Below the pieces are notes generated by a model. That model saw nothing but the letters and a program-made list of their open reading frames with translations. It did not search any database and was not told the origin of the DNA. DNA of 64,000 bases from Marinomonas phaeophyticola (GTDB lineage Bacteria; Pseudomonadota; Gammaproteobacteria; Pseudomonadales; Marinomonadaceae), in NCBI RefSeq assembly GCF_026966905.1, contig NZ_JAPUBN010000021.1:143993-207992 (forward strand), given 5' to 3'. Both the position numbers and the translations under genes were made by a program. Positions 1 through 8,247 of the stretch are shown piece after piece; the first letter of the stretch is position 1, and the number at the start of each line of letters is the position of its first letter.

Positions 1-71
1 TAATGGAAGACGATAATGAAACTTTATTAGTTACTTCAATTAGTTACATTTTTTAATTGGGAGGTTTAAGA

Positions 72-473
72 GTGGCTGTTAAATTCACGCGAAGCGTCAC
101 ATTATTGAGTCTACTTTTAATATTGATGCCTTCACAGTTAGTGGCAGATAATCAACCTTGGTATTTAAAAGTAGAGCCAAACCGGTGTATTGCATTGAGG
201 CAAGGACAAACGTGTTATCAAACATTAGTTTTTAAATGGTCTGTTCCTGCTGAGAAAGAGTATTGTTTTTTTCAAGTACCGGACTCTCGTCCTTTAACCT
301 GTTGGTATGGACGTGGTGTCTTGTCATATAAGGGAAATTTTGAATTAGATCGCAGTACTGTTTATCAAATTCGAATAAAAGATAAAGATGTGTCTGTGCT
401 GGAAACAAAGGTGAAGGTTGCTTGGGTCTATAAAACAGATCGAAAAAACTACAGTGAATGGCGGTTATTTTAA
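72..473 (+). CDS. DUF3019 family periplasmic protein
   Basis: A small exported protein of unknown function (133 residues from this start). I chose the GTG at 72 because GGGAGG at 59-64 lies 7 bases upstream; the in-frame TTG at 57 would overlap that site. The first 25 or so residues form a signal peptide (basic start, Leu-rich core, cut near VA/DN). The mature part has four cysteines (in RCIA, TCYQ, YCFF and TCWY), which would suit two disulfides in the periplasm. DUF3019 genes are often found beside RstAB-like two-component genes, as here, so it may be a target or accessory of the system downstream. The family name comes from overall resemblance; the function is unknown. Confidence 0.7.
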   Translation: MAVKFTRSVTLLSLLLILMPSQLVADNQPWYLKVEPNRCIALRQGQTCYQTLVFKWSVPAEKEYCFFQVPDSRPLTCWYGRGVLSYKGNFELDRSTVYQIRIKDKDVSVLETKVKVAWVYKTDRKNYSEWRLF

Positions 474-531
474 CTGTTTATTGAACACCAGCTATATTGA
501 TGTATTTCTTAAAAAAGATAAAGGCGTGGCG

Positions 532-1230
532 ATGTCTGTAAAAAATGAACATATCTTAGTGGTTGAAGATGACCCTTCTTTGTCTGAATGGATAAGCGAT
601 TATCTAGTGGATCATGGGTATGAAGTTAGTGTCGCTAATCGTGGTGATGTAGCAGTAGAATTAGTAGAAGCGGATCAACCAGACCTTGTATTATTAGACA
701 TTATGTTGCCAATAAAAAACGGTTTTGATGTATGTAAAGAGATACGTCGATTTTATGCTTCCCCTATTTTGATGATGACCGCATGTGTAGAAGAAAGTGA
801 TGAAGTGCTGGGCTTAGAGCTTGGTGCGGATGATTATCTAAGTAAGCCAATAAAACCGAGAATTTTATTAGCGAGAATTAAGGCGTTACTTAGAAGAGGA
901 GGTGAAACGGATCATTTAACAACTCGCCTATTTGGAGAATTGAAAATGGATTCTGTTTCGAAAAGCGTATTTTTAAATGGCAAGGTGGTGTCCGTTTCTA
1001 GTAATGAGTTTGACATGTTATGGATTCTCTCTGCTGAAGCTGGAAAAGTGATTAGTCGTGGTGAGCTGGTTAGTCGACTGCGCGGAATTGATTATGATGG
1101 TTTTGATCGATCTATCGATATTAGAATTTCTCGTTTGCGAAAAAAACTAGAAGACGATCCAAATCAACCTTATCGAATCAAGACTGTTTGGGGTAAAGGG
1201 TATTTATTTGCGACAGATGCATGGCAATAA
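532..1230 (+). CDS. rstA: OmpR-family response regulator, RstA-like
   Basis: A DNA-binding response regulator of 232 residues. The receiver domain (about 7-118) has the acidic pair E12/D13/D14, phospho-acceptor D56 in LLDIMLP, T83 and K105 in LSKP. The C-terminal winged helix (about 135-230) has the OmpR-type ending GKGYLF. An open frame extends up to 418, but ATG 532 is the natural start because the receiver domain begins a few residues later. The sensor kinase gene follows after 13 bases, so the two are co-transcribed. RstA is the closest named relative I recognise; the inducing signal and targets are not visible from the sequence. Confidence 0.85.
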   Translation: MSVKNEHILVVEDDPSLSEWISDYLVDHGYEVSVANRGDVAVELVEADQPDLVLLDIMLPIKNGFDVCKEIRRFYASPILMMTACVEESDEVLGLELGADDYLSKPIKPRILLARIKALLRRGGETDHLTTRLFGELKMDSVSKSVFLNGKVVSVSSNEFDMLWILSAEAGKVISRGELVSRLRGIDYDGFDRSIDIRISRLRKKLEDDPNQPYRIKTVWGKGYLFATDAWQ

Positions 1231-1243
1231 TAGGTCGGTTTAA

Positions 1244-2527
1244 ATGAAGCAACTAACCATTTCCCTTATTCTTGTAGTGATATCGGCTGTGATTGGCTTG
1301 GGCTGGTTGATTAACGAAGTCTACCATAGTATCGATGATCAATCCGCCGTTGGAGAATTTGATTTTTATCAGTCGATTGGCAATGATTTAGCTCTCACTC
1401 TTGATGGCATGAATCAAACAAGTAGGGAACAATTTTTAACTCAATGGCAACAGAAAAGTGATTTATCGGTTAGTTTACAAAACCGCATTAATTTCCCTAT
1501 ACCAGACAGCTTAGCGGAACGTTTTGAACAGGGAACTCCGTTGATTCTTGAGTCTGAGAACGACGTATCTTTGCATTTCTATATGCATAACTCTCATCAG
1601 GTCATGACGTTATTGTTTGTTAAAAAAGCAGTAGAAACATCTATTTTTAATCTTAATCTAATCTTAACACTGACGTTTTATATAGGTGTTATCGTGATTC
1701 TTCTTGCCTGGTTATACCCTTTAATAGGGAGGTTAATTATTTTACGTAGTGCTGCGAGAGCATTTGGTAAGGGGGATCTGTCTTCAAGAGTGGCGAGTAC
1801 ACGTTTTTCTTATATTTCAGATATTGAAGCAGAGTTTAATCGTATGGCTGAGCGTATTGAAACTCTAGTGAGTGATAATAAATTGCTAAGTCGAGCGGTC
1901 TCTCATGACTTAAAAACACCACTCTCTCGTTTGCGTTTTGGTATTGATGCTCTTGAAGAGGTAGAAAATCCTCAAACACGGTTTAAATATTTAGATCGTA
2001 TTAGTAATGACTTATGTGAAATGGAATCGTTAGTCGATACTTTATTAAGATACGCTCGTTTAGATGAATCTAATGTGGAGCTTCGCAGTGAGGAAATCGA
2101 ATTAACGTCTTTTGTGACCTCATTGTTTGCTATTCACACATCTTCAGCGCTTGATATTGAGTATCAGTTTGATCAAAGTGATGTGATCATTGAAGCCGAT
2201 AGACGTTATTTGGCGATGTTATTGAATAATTTAATGAGTAATGCCATTAAACATGCGAAAACCAAAATACACATTAGCATTAAACTTGAGACTCAAGGTA
2301 TTCGGTTCTCTATCGAAGACGATGGGATCGGTATTCCCGAGGAGCATAGGGATCAGGTCGTTAAGCCTTTTTGGCGTGGTGATCATGGTATAAAAGGTCA
2401 TGGTATGGGACTCGCCATTGTGTCACGCATATCAGAATGGGTTGCTGCGACTTTTATAATTGAAACATCGTATTCTCTTGGTGGTGCCAAGGTAGTGCTT
2501 TGCTTCACTAGGGAGAGAAAAGTATAA
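1244..2527 (+). CDS. rstB: Sensor histidine kinase, RstB-like
   Basis: The membrane sensor partner of the preceding regulator (427 residues). A first membrane helix at about 5-24 and a second at about 136-160 bracket a periplasmic sensing loop of about 110 residues. A HAMP-like linker (RAFGKGDLSSR, 172-182) follows, then the H box with H221 in SHDLKTPLSRL, and the ATPase boxes N (NNLMSNAIKHA), G1 (DDGIGIP) and G2 (GHGMGLAIV). All catalytic elements are present, so it should both phosphorylate and dephosphorylate the regulator. RstB is the likely family; the ligand is unknown. Confidence 0.85.
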   Translation: MKQLTISLILVVISAVIGLGWLINEVYHSIDDQSAVGEFDFYQSIGNDLALTLDGMNQTSREQFLTQWQQKSDLSVSLQNRINFPIPDSLAERFEQGTPLILESENDVSLHFYMHNSHQVMTLLFVKKAVETSIFNLNLILTLTFYIGVIVILLAWLYPLIGRLIILRSAARAFGKGDLSSRVASTRFSYISDIEAEFNRMAERIETLVSDNKLLSRAVSHDLKTPLSRLRFGIDALEEVENPQTRFKYLDRISNDLCEMESLVDTLLRYARLDESNVELRSEEIELTSFVTSLFAIHTSSALDIEYQFDQSDVIIEADRRYLAMLLNNLMSNAIKHAKTKIHISIKLETQGIRFSIEDDGIGIPEEHRDQVVKPFWRGDHGIKGHGMGLAIVSRISEWVAATFIIETSYSLGGAKVVLCFTRERKV

Positions 2528-2564
2528 AGTCCTAATAATCGCAAAATGTTAAATCATACAAGAA

Positions 2565-2594
2565 GCATAAAGCCAGAAATAGCTGGCTTTATGC
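2565..2594. terminator. Convergent hairpin between rstB and ABC permease
   Basis: Perfect 12-bp inverted repeat (2565-2576 with 2583-2594) around a 6-base loop, placed between two convergent genes. There is no clear T run on either side, so it may act as a transcript-end stabiliser or a weak bidirectional terminator. Confidence 0.6.
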
Positions 2595-2619
2595 GGGAAA
2601 GTGATATTAACCTTTCAGG

Positions 2620-3621
2620 TTAGTTGGTTGCATGGTTGTGCTCTAAGCGCTGCTTCTTTATTTGAATCAGCCTACTTTCTTGTCTTTTAGCCGATAGTCT
2701 ATCAACCGCAACAGCGGCCAATAAAACACTGCCTCTAACAATGTCGTAAATGTAAGGAGATGCGTTTACTAGGTTTAATCCATTGTCGATTAATACCAAA
2801 AAGAAAGCACCAAAGACGCTGCCAACAATGGTGCCTGATCCGCCAGTAAGTTTTGTTCCTCCCAAAATAACGGCGGCGATAACGGTAAATTCAATACCAA
2901 TACCAATGCCTGATTGTAGCCCTCCTACGCGAGCTAAAAGAATAAGAGCCGAAATTCCTGTTACCATGCCTCCAATGGCGTAAACCGCTACGGTTACTTT
3001 AGTGACGGGTAGGTTAGACTCATTAGCGGACCTTGCTGAGCTGCCAATAGCCTTTGCATACAGCCCTAAACGAGTATGGTTGAGTAGATACACACCGAGA
3101 ATGAAGATAACAATTAACAAAATGATTGGAACGGGTAGACCGAATAGCTTTCCATTACCAAGAAAACCCATTTCTCTTGGTACGGGGATGTTTTGGGCCC
3201 CCGTTAAATGAATCGCCATCCCACGATAAATAGAATAAGTTGCTAACGTAGTAATAAGGGGTGAAATCTTAAAGCGTGTTACTAATACACCGTTAATGGT
3301 TCCTAGTAAGGTAGCGCACGCAATGGCCGCTGAAAAAGCCAACCAATAACTTTGTGTGTCCTGTAATAACTGGGCAAATAGAGCAGAACAAAAGAATAAA
3401 ATGGCTCCCATTGAAATATCAATGCCTGCGGTAATGATAATAAATGTCATTCCAATAGCCATTATAGCGGTTACTCCAGACTGAATGAGCATCGACTGGA
3501 AATTTGATAATGTTAGAAAGACAGGGGATACAATGGCGAGTAAAGCGGCAAAAACCATGTTCGCTAATGCAATGGGTAACCATTTTTGTTTGGAAATAAT
3601 GCTGTTAAGAGTGGATTTCAT
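2620..3621 (-). CDS. Sugar ABC transporter permease (second permease)
   Basis: Inner-membrane permease of the RbsC/BPD_transp_2 type, 333 residues, with about eight to ten hydrophobic helices. The family hallmarks are the stretch GIDISMGAIL (about 67-76) and AAVILGGTKLTGGSGTIVGS (about 248-267). Its start overlaps the end of the ATPase gene by 4 bases (3618-3621), so the two are translationally coupled. The importer encodes two different permeases, which suggests a heterodimeric channel. The C-terminal tail is charged and cytoplasmic. The substrate cannot be read from the permease; a ribose- or other monosaccharide-type sugar is likely from the family. Confidence 0.88.
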   Translation of the reverse strand: MKSTLNSIISKQKWLPIALANMVFAALLAIVSPVFLTLSNFQSMLIQSGVTAIMAIGMTFIIITAGIDISMGAILFFCSALFAQLLQDTQSYWLAFSAAIACATLLGTINGVLVTRFKISPLITTLATYSIYRGMAIHLTGAQNIPVPREMGFLGNGKLFGLPVPIILLIVIFILGVYLLNHTRLGLYAKAIGSSARSANESNLPVTKVTVAVYAIGGMVTGISALILLARVGGLQSGIGIGIEFTVIAAVILGGTKLTGGSGTIVGSVFGAFFLVLIDNGLNLVNASPYIYDIVRGSVLLAAVAVDRLSAKRQESRLIQIKKQRLEHNHATN

Positions 3622-5126
3622 CGTCCTTCTCCTTTGTCGTTACTGCTGGCGGCTAAGGATATGATTTTCACTGAGTCAAACGCTTCTCTTTGGAATTCTC
3701 CGACCATTTTTCCTCGGCGCATCACCAAAATACGTTGGGACACATTGAGTAATTCTGGTAGATCAGAAGAGACAATGACGATAGCGGCGCCGTTTTTAGC
3801 TAAATTAATAATTTTTGTATGAATATCGAATTTGGCACCAATGTCTACACCTTTAGTTGGTTCATCCAAAATAAACAATTTAGGTTCTGTTGCCATCCAT
3901 CGACTGAGAAGTACTTTTTGTTGATTGCCGCCACTTAGTGCATCGACTCGAACTTCTATATGAGGAATGGCAATTCCCATATCATTGACTATTTTCTGAG
4001 AAACATGACTTTCTCCGGCAAAACCCAATTTAGTGATGCCCTGTTTGATAAATCGATAAATCGCCGCCGCTGATAAGTTTTCCCGAACGGGGCGATTTAA
4101 AAACAAACCATTTGTTCGGCGATCTTCAGGAAGGTAGCAAGCGCTCAATTGTTTCATTGAATCTACCGTTCTGTTCTCGGTCTTGACGCCATTAATGTAA
4201 ACCGAACCGGTTGAAGGTCGTAACCCAAAAATAGCCTCCGCCACTTCTGTTCTACCGGCCCCCATTAATCCTGCAATCCCAAGTATTTCACCTTGTTTAA
4301 CATTAAAAGAAACATCTTTGAAATCCGCGGAAGAAAGCTGTTCTACCCGTAACGCTTCACCTCCATGGGGTTGACTGTGTTGAACATTGGCATTATCAAT
4401 GGTTCTTCCTACCATCATTTCTTCTAGTTTTCTTTGGGGGACATTAGCGAGGAGGCCACTGTCGACTTGAGTGCCATCTCTCAACACAATGTAGTGGTCG
4501 CATACCCGATAGATTTCCTCTAAAAAATGAGAAATAAATATAATAGCGATGCCTCTAGTGCTTAATTTGTCGATTAGAACAAACAACTTCTCACGCTCAA
4601 CAGCGGTTAGAGACGTGGTTGGCTCGTCCAATATTAACACTTTATCTGCATGTAATAGGGCTTTGCCAATCTCAACAATTTGCTGCTTGCCAGCACCTAA
4701 GGATTCGACAGTGGCAGAGGTATCTATTTCAATACCTAAAAAATCTAATTGCTCTTGGGCTATTTCTTCAACTTTTTTCCAGTTAATTTTCGTTGCAGAG
4801 CCTGGTAATTGGCCGATACACATGTTTTCTGCAACGGTTAATGCTCCGAAAAGACTGAGTTCTTGATGCACCGCTGAAATACCATGGACATGCCCCTCAT
4901 TTTTCTCGACAAGTTGCCCGTTAACAAATATTTTCCCTGCAGTGGGCTCGAGAAGGCCGCATAACATGTTTTTTGTAGTGGATTTCCCCGCACCATTTTC
5001 ACCGATTAAGCCAACGACTTGACCTGGATACAAATCAAATGAAACGCCATTGACGACGGTTTTTCCAGAAAAAGACTTGGTTAGACCTCGAAATGAAAGT
5101 AAGGGAGTGTTGTTGTCGTTTAGCAC
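3618..5126 (-). CDS. Sugar ABC transporter ATP-binding protein, RbsA-like
   Basis: A duplicated-domain ATPase of 502 residues that energises the importer. The first nucleotide-binding domain (about 8-245) has Walker A GENGAGKST, signature ESLGAGKQQ and Walker B VLILDEPTTSL. The second (about 255-495) has the degenerate Walker A GLMGAGRTE that is normal for this family, a full signature LSGGNQQK and FILDEPTKGVD. Length and arrangement match RbsA/XylG/MglA proteins. It sits between the two permease genes, 1 base after permease 1 and overlapping permease 2 by 4 bases. Confidence 0.9.
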   Translation of the reverse strand: MLNDNNTPLLSFRGLTKSFSGKTVVNGVSFDLYPGQVVGLIGENGAGKSTTKNMLCGLLEPTAGKIFVNGQLVEKNEGHVHGISAVHQELSLFGALTVAENMCIGQLPGSATKINWKKVEEIAQEQLDFLGIEIDTSATVESLGAGKQQIVEIGKALLHADKVLILDEPTTSLTAVEREKLFVLIDKLSTRGIAIIFISHFLEEIYRVCDHYIVLRDGTQVDSGLLANVPQRKLEEMMVGRTIDNANVQHSQPHGGEALRVEQLSSADFKDVSFNVKQGEILGIAGLMGAGRTEVAEAIFGLRPSTGSVYINGVKTENRTVDSMKQLSACYLPEDRRTNGLFLNRPVRENLSAAAIYRFIKQGITKLGFAGESHVSQKIVNDMGIAIPHIEVRVDALSGGNQQKVLLSRWMATEPKLFILDEPTKGVDIGAKFDIHTKIINLAKNGAAIVIVSSDLPELLNVSQRILVMRRGKMVGEFQREAFDSVKIISLAASSNDKGEGR

Positions 5127-5127
5127 A

Positions 5128-6068
5128 TTAATGTCTCCTTGCGCTGAGTTTCATTGCGAGCCAAGTACCAATAAAAATAAGTACACCTTGAATGATGAGT
5201 TGATCATAAAATGGAATCCCTATTAGGTTTAATCCACTGATTAGCACAGAAAGTAAACCAATCCCTAGTACTGTTCGGGCGATAGACCCTTCACCACCGT
5301 TCATTGTTGTACCACCAAGTACTACTGCTCCAATAACAAGGAGTAATAGGGTATCGCCAACGCCAGGAATGGCATTTCCTAAGTTTGAAATACTAATGAA
5401 TCCTGCAATACCAGCAAGCAGTCCCGATAAGCAATACACGCTGATTTCTGTAAACCTTACATTGATACCAGAGAAACGAGCCGCGTTACGGTTGCTGCCA
5501 ATTAACATGAGATGGCGCCCCCATTGAGTTTGAGTCAGCAAAATAATGCATATTATGACAATGGCTAAACCGATCCATGTTACGGCTGGGACTCCTAAAA
5601 ATGAAAGAAAGCCAAAGTCCATTAACCCGTAAGGTGTTCCTTGAACAGCAATACCCTGGGATAAAACAAACGCAATACCACGAGCAATAAGTTGAGTAGC
5701 CATGGTTGTAATAAAGGGCGTCAACCCAAAAAAGCCAATTAAGATACCGTTAATTAAACCAAAGCTAAAACCCACTCCTATTGCGGTCAACACACCAATA
5801 AAAATACTGTCTGTAGCCGCCATGGCTAGCCCAGATATAACGGCACTTGCACTGATTACCGTGGATATTGAAAGATCGATACCACCAATAAGAAAGACAA
5901 GGGTCATGCCAATTGACGCAATGAGCACCACAGAGTTAGCCGCGAGCATGGCTTCAATGTTGCCAGAGGTTAGAAAAAAGGAGAGAATAATGAGAAGGCA
6001 GTAAAAAGCGCAACTAATATGGGTGCGACAGGGTAAGATTTAGCGACTGTCGAGATTCCGTTTAGCAT
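5128..6068 (-). pseudogene. Sugar ABC permease (first permease), frameshifted in a T6 run
   Basis: RbsC-type permease. The uninterrupted frame runs only from an internal ATG at 5949 (273 residues) and lacks the first membrane helix. Upstream, an ATG at 6066-6068 with a good ribosome site (AAGGTG) opens a frame that reads through a hydrophobic segment and stops just after the T run that is A6 at 5974-5979 on the plus strand. Adding one T joins the two frames as ...SPFFLTSGNIEA..., giving 313 residues, the usual family length. The gene therefore carries a -1 homopolymer frameshift (real mutation, assembly error or slippage site). The rest is well conserved, including GGIDLSIS and VVLGGTTMNGGEGS. 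If real, the importer would have to work with an N-terminally shortened subunit. Confidence 0.8.
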
Positions 6069-6092
6069 TGGTTGTTTTCACCTTATGTCTAA

Positions 6093-6121
6093 ATTACCGC
6101 ATCTACATTAGATGCGGTAAT
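6093..6121 (-). promoter_or_regulatory. Intercistronic hairpin after binding-protein gene
   Basis: Perfect 13-bp stem (6093-6105 with 6109-6121) with a 3-base loop, between the binding-protein stop and the first permease start. There is no T run. Strong hairpins here in periplasmic binding-protein operons (malE-malF type) protect the upstream message from 3' decay, so the binding protein is made in excess over the membrane parts. Confidence 0.65.
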
Positions 6122-6148
6122 GTTGATTCTATTGTTAATGGTGCAAGG

Positions 6149-7099
6149 TTATTTTGCGCCCCAGATAGCATCTTTATGCTGCTGAATGTTATCTGTTGTA
6201 TAGAAGTTACCTGATACAACATTGCGACGTTCAACCGTTTCTCCATTTATTAATTTTTCAGCCAGGTCCACAGCCGTGCGACCAATTTTGTCAAGATTCA
6301 TGACAACGATACCATCTGCGATACCTTTAGATGTTGCTTGGTAACCATCTAATGATCCGTTAATACCCGTGATAACAACATGACCATCCGTGCCTGCTGG
6401 CTTTAATTTGCCAAGATCAGTAAGGACTGTTTCTACTGAAGGGATATGCGTGTCTGTGGCGGCAAATACGGAATGCACTATAGGGTTGGCTTGAAACGCA
6501 TTCTGAGTTCCTGAAAGTGCGCGAGCAGAATCCCAATCAGTTGGGACTTCAATCAGTTTTACGTTATCTAACCCCTCAATGGCTTCACGGAAACCTTTGC
6601 TACGATCAATGCCATTTTGATCGTTTAAAGCACCAATTAATTCGACAATCACTTTTTCACCTTTTACTTTCGCTAATTGTTTTGCTGTATATGCACCAGC
6701 AAGGCGACCATCAGCTAAAGAATCAGGGCCGACGAAAGTGTCTACCACTCGGCTTTTAGCAAGGCTTCTATCGTATGCAACGATGGCAATACCCGCTCTA
6801 TCTGCTGCCATTAGGGCGCGCTCAATGGTATTTTGATCGACGGCACAAACTAATATTGCTTTAACACCTTGTGTAATGAGGGACTGAATTTGCTGGTTTT
6901 GAGTTTGGGCGTCGCCATCCGCGACCACTTCAATAACAGAGTAGCCTCTTTTAGCCGCTTCATCTTTAATCGCATCATTTTCAGCAACTCGACTTTCAAA
7001 TAACTGATCAACAGCAAGGCCAATAGTTATTTTTTCAGCTGCGGTAGCACTGTTCATCACAAATGTGAGTGAAAAGAGTAGAGCTAATAGTTTTTTCAT
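6149..7099 (-). CDS. Periplasmic sugar-binding protein of ABC importer
   Basis: Substrate-binding protein of the RbsB/Peripla_BP_4 type, 316 residues, first gene of the importer operon. A signal peptide (MKKLLALLFSLTFVMNSATA) is cut near AEK. The fold markers include IGLAVDQLFES, the repeated ligand-pocket segments VAYDRSL and GPDSLADGRLAG, and D/N residues typical of sugar binding (TDTHIPS, GINGS). The start ATG follows AAAAGGAT. Gene order is binding protein, permease, ATPase, permease. The sugar is not identifiable from sequence alone; xylose/ribose-type ligands are plausible. Confidence 0.88.
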   Translation of the reverse strand: MKKLLALLFSLTFVMNSATAAEKITIGLAVDQLFESRVAENDAIKDEAAKRGYSVIEVVADGDAQTQNQQIQSLITQGVKAILVCAVDQNTIERALMAADRAGIAIVAYDRSLAKSRVVDTFVGPDSLADGRLAGAYTAKQLAKVKGEKVIVELIGALNDQNGIDRSKGFREAIEGLDNVKLIEVPTDWDSARALSGTQNAFQANPIVHSVFAATDTHIPSVETVLTDLGKLKPAGTDGHVVITGINGSLDGYQATSKGIADGIVVMNLDKIGRTAVDLAEKLINGETVERRNVVSGNFYTTDNIQQHKDAIWGAK

Positions 7100-7170
7100 A
7101 GTGATTAGATCCTTTTCGGGTTATTGTTTTTATCAAAGGTTTAAACATTAATAGCATTTTTTAATGAAAT

Positions 7171-7184
7171 TTAAAACGATTTAA
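7171..7184. promoter_or_regulatory. Possible operator upstream of the ABC importer
   Basis: TTAAAACGATTTAA is a near palindrome (12 of 14 positions symmetric) with a central CG, the layout of LacI-family operators, 72 bases before the binding-protein start. No LacI-type regulator gene lies in this window. The rest of the 355-base divergent gap (7100-7453) is AT-rich and I see no other clear site in it apart from the AAGGGA ribosome site of the SIMPL gene. Confidence 0.3.
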
Positions 7185-7453
7185 TTTTTGTTCGTTTGAG
7201 ATGATATTGTCATAGGTTAACCAATTTATCAAATAGGTCTGATGAATTTATTTTGATATTTATAGTAGAAGTGTCAGCAGGAGAAGATGAATTTTTCTAT
7301 CAAATCGTGGTTTTCTCTATAGTTCACGTAGATAGAGGGGTTTAATGGAAAAATTCTGTGAGTAATAATGTAAAAAATTAACCGTGGATGATATCGTTGA
7401 CATATAAAATAAACGCTAATAAAAACATGTTTAGGTAAAGATAAGGGAATAAT

Positions 7454-8173
7454 ATGGCTAATATTAATCGATTTAATTCAGTGTTTATTGGACTCTGTCT
7501 TTTGCTAGGCTTGGTGTCCTTAGGGTATCAGCTGGGAGAATCAGCGATTCGATATAAAGAATATGAGCGGCAAGTCACAGTGAAAGGATTATCCGAAAGA
7601 GAGTACAAAGCGGATATTGTGATATGGCCAATTCAATTTACCGTAGCAGATAACAATTTGTCGTCACTCTATCAAACGATAGAGGCAAGCACGGGTAAAA
7701 TTCGCGCATTTTTAGAAGATGCAGGTCTTAATGCGGATGAAATCTCGTTTACTGGGCCATCCATCATTGATAAATCGGCACAGCAGTACGGGGGGCAAGC
7801 GCAAGCCTTGTTTCGCTATACGGCCACCCAAACAGTGACGGTTTACTCCAAAAACATTGACGTTGTGAGGGGGGTTATGGGAAATATATCCGTTTTAGGC
7901 AAGCAAGGGATTGTTTTTAATGGCAATGATTATTCTTATCAAACCGAATACATTTTCACACGTCTGAATGAAATTAAACCAGAGATGATCGAAGAGGCAA
8001 CGAAGAAGGCCAGAGAGGTGGCGGAGAAATTCGCCTCAGATTCTAAAAGCACATTAGGAAAAATACGTACCGCCTCTCAAGGTCAATTTAGCATTAGTGC
8101 CAGGGATAAGAATAATCCTCATATTAAGAAAGTGCGTGTTGTCTCCACCGTCTCTTATTATCTATCCGATTGA
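7454..8173 (+). CDS. SIMPL domain (DUF541) membrane-anchored protein
   Basis: 239 residues. An N-terminal hydrophobic helix (about 9-27) acts as an uncleaved anchor or signal, followed by a SIMPL domain starting at RQVTVKGLSEREYKADI (about 39-55) and ending VRVVSTVSYYL. SIMPL proteins are periplasmic or surface proteins whose biochemical role is mostly unknown; some affect oxidative stress resistance. The ribosome site is AAGGGA, 5 to 6 bases before ATG. It stands alone, divergent from the importer. Confidence 0.8.
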   Translation: MANINRFNSVFIGLCLLLGLVSLGYQLGESAIRYKEYERQVTVKGLSEREYKADIVIWPIQFTVADNNLSSLYQTIEASTGKIRAFLEDAGLNADEISFTGPSIIDKSAQQYGGQAQALFRYTATQTVTVYSKNIDVVRGVMGNISVLGKQGIVFNGNDYSYQTEYIFTRLNEIKPEMIEEATKKAREVAEKFASDSKSTLGKIRTASQGQFSISARDKNNPHIKKVRVVSTVSYYLSD

Positions 8174-8247
8174 GGGGAGGAGTTAAATCGATGTCTTAGT
8201 ATTAGGTGTGAGTCTATGAAAGCCGTACCCAATCACGTAGGTTTACG

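Noticed and set aside
418..531. N-terminal extension of the response regulator
   Set aside because: The receiver domain begins right after ATG 532; the extension overlaps the DUF3019 gene.
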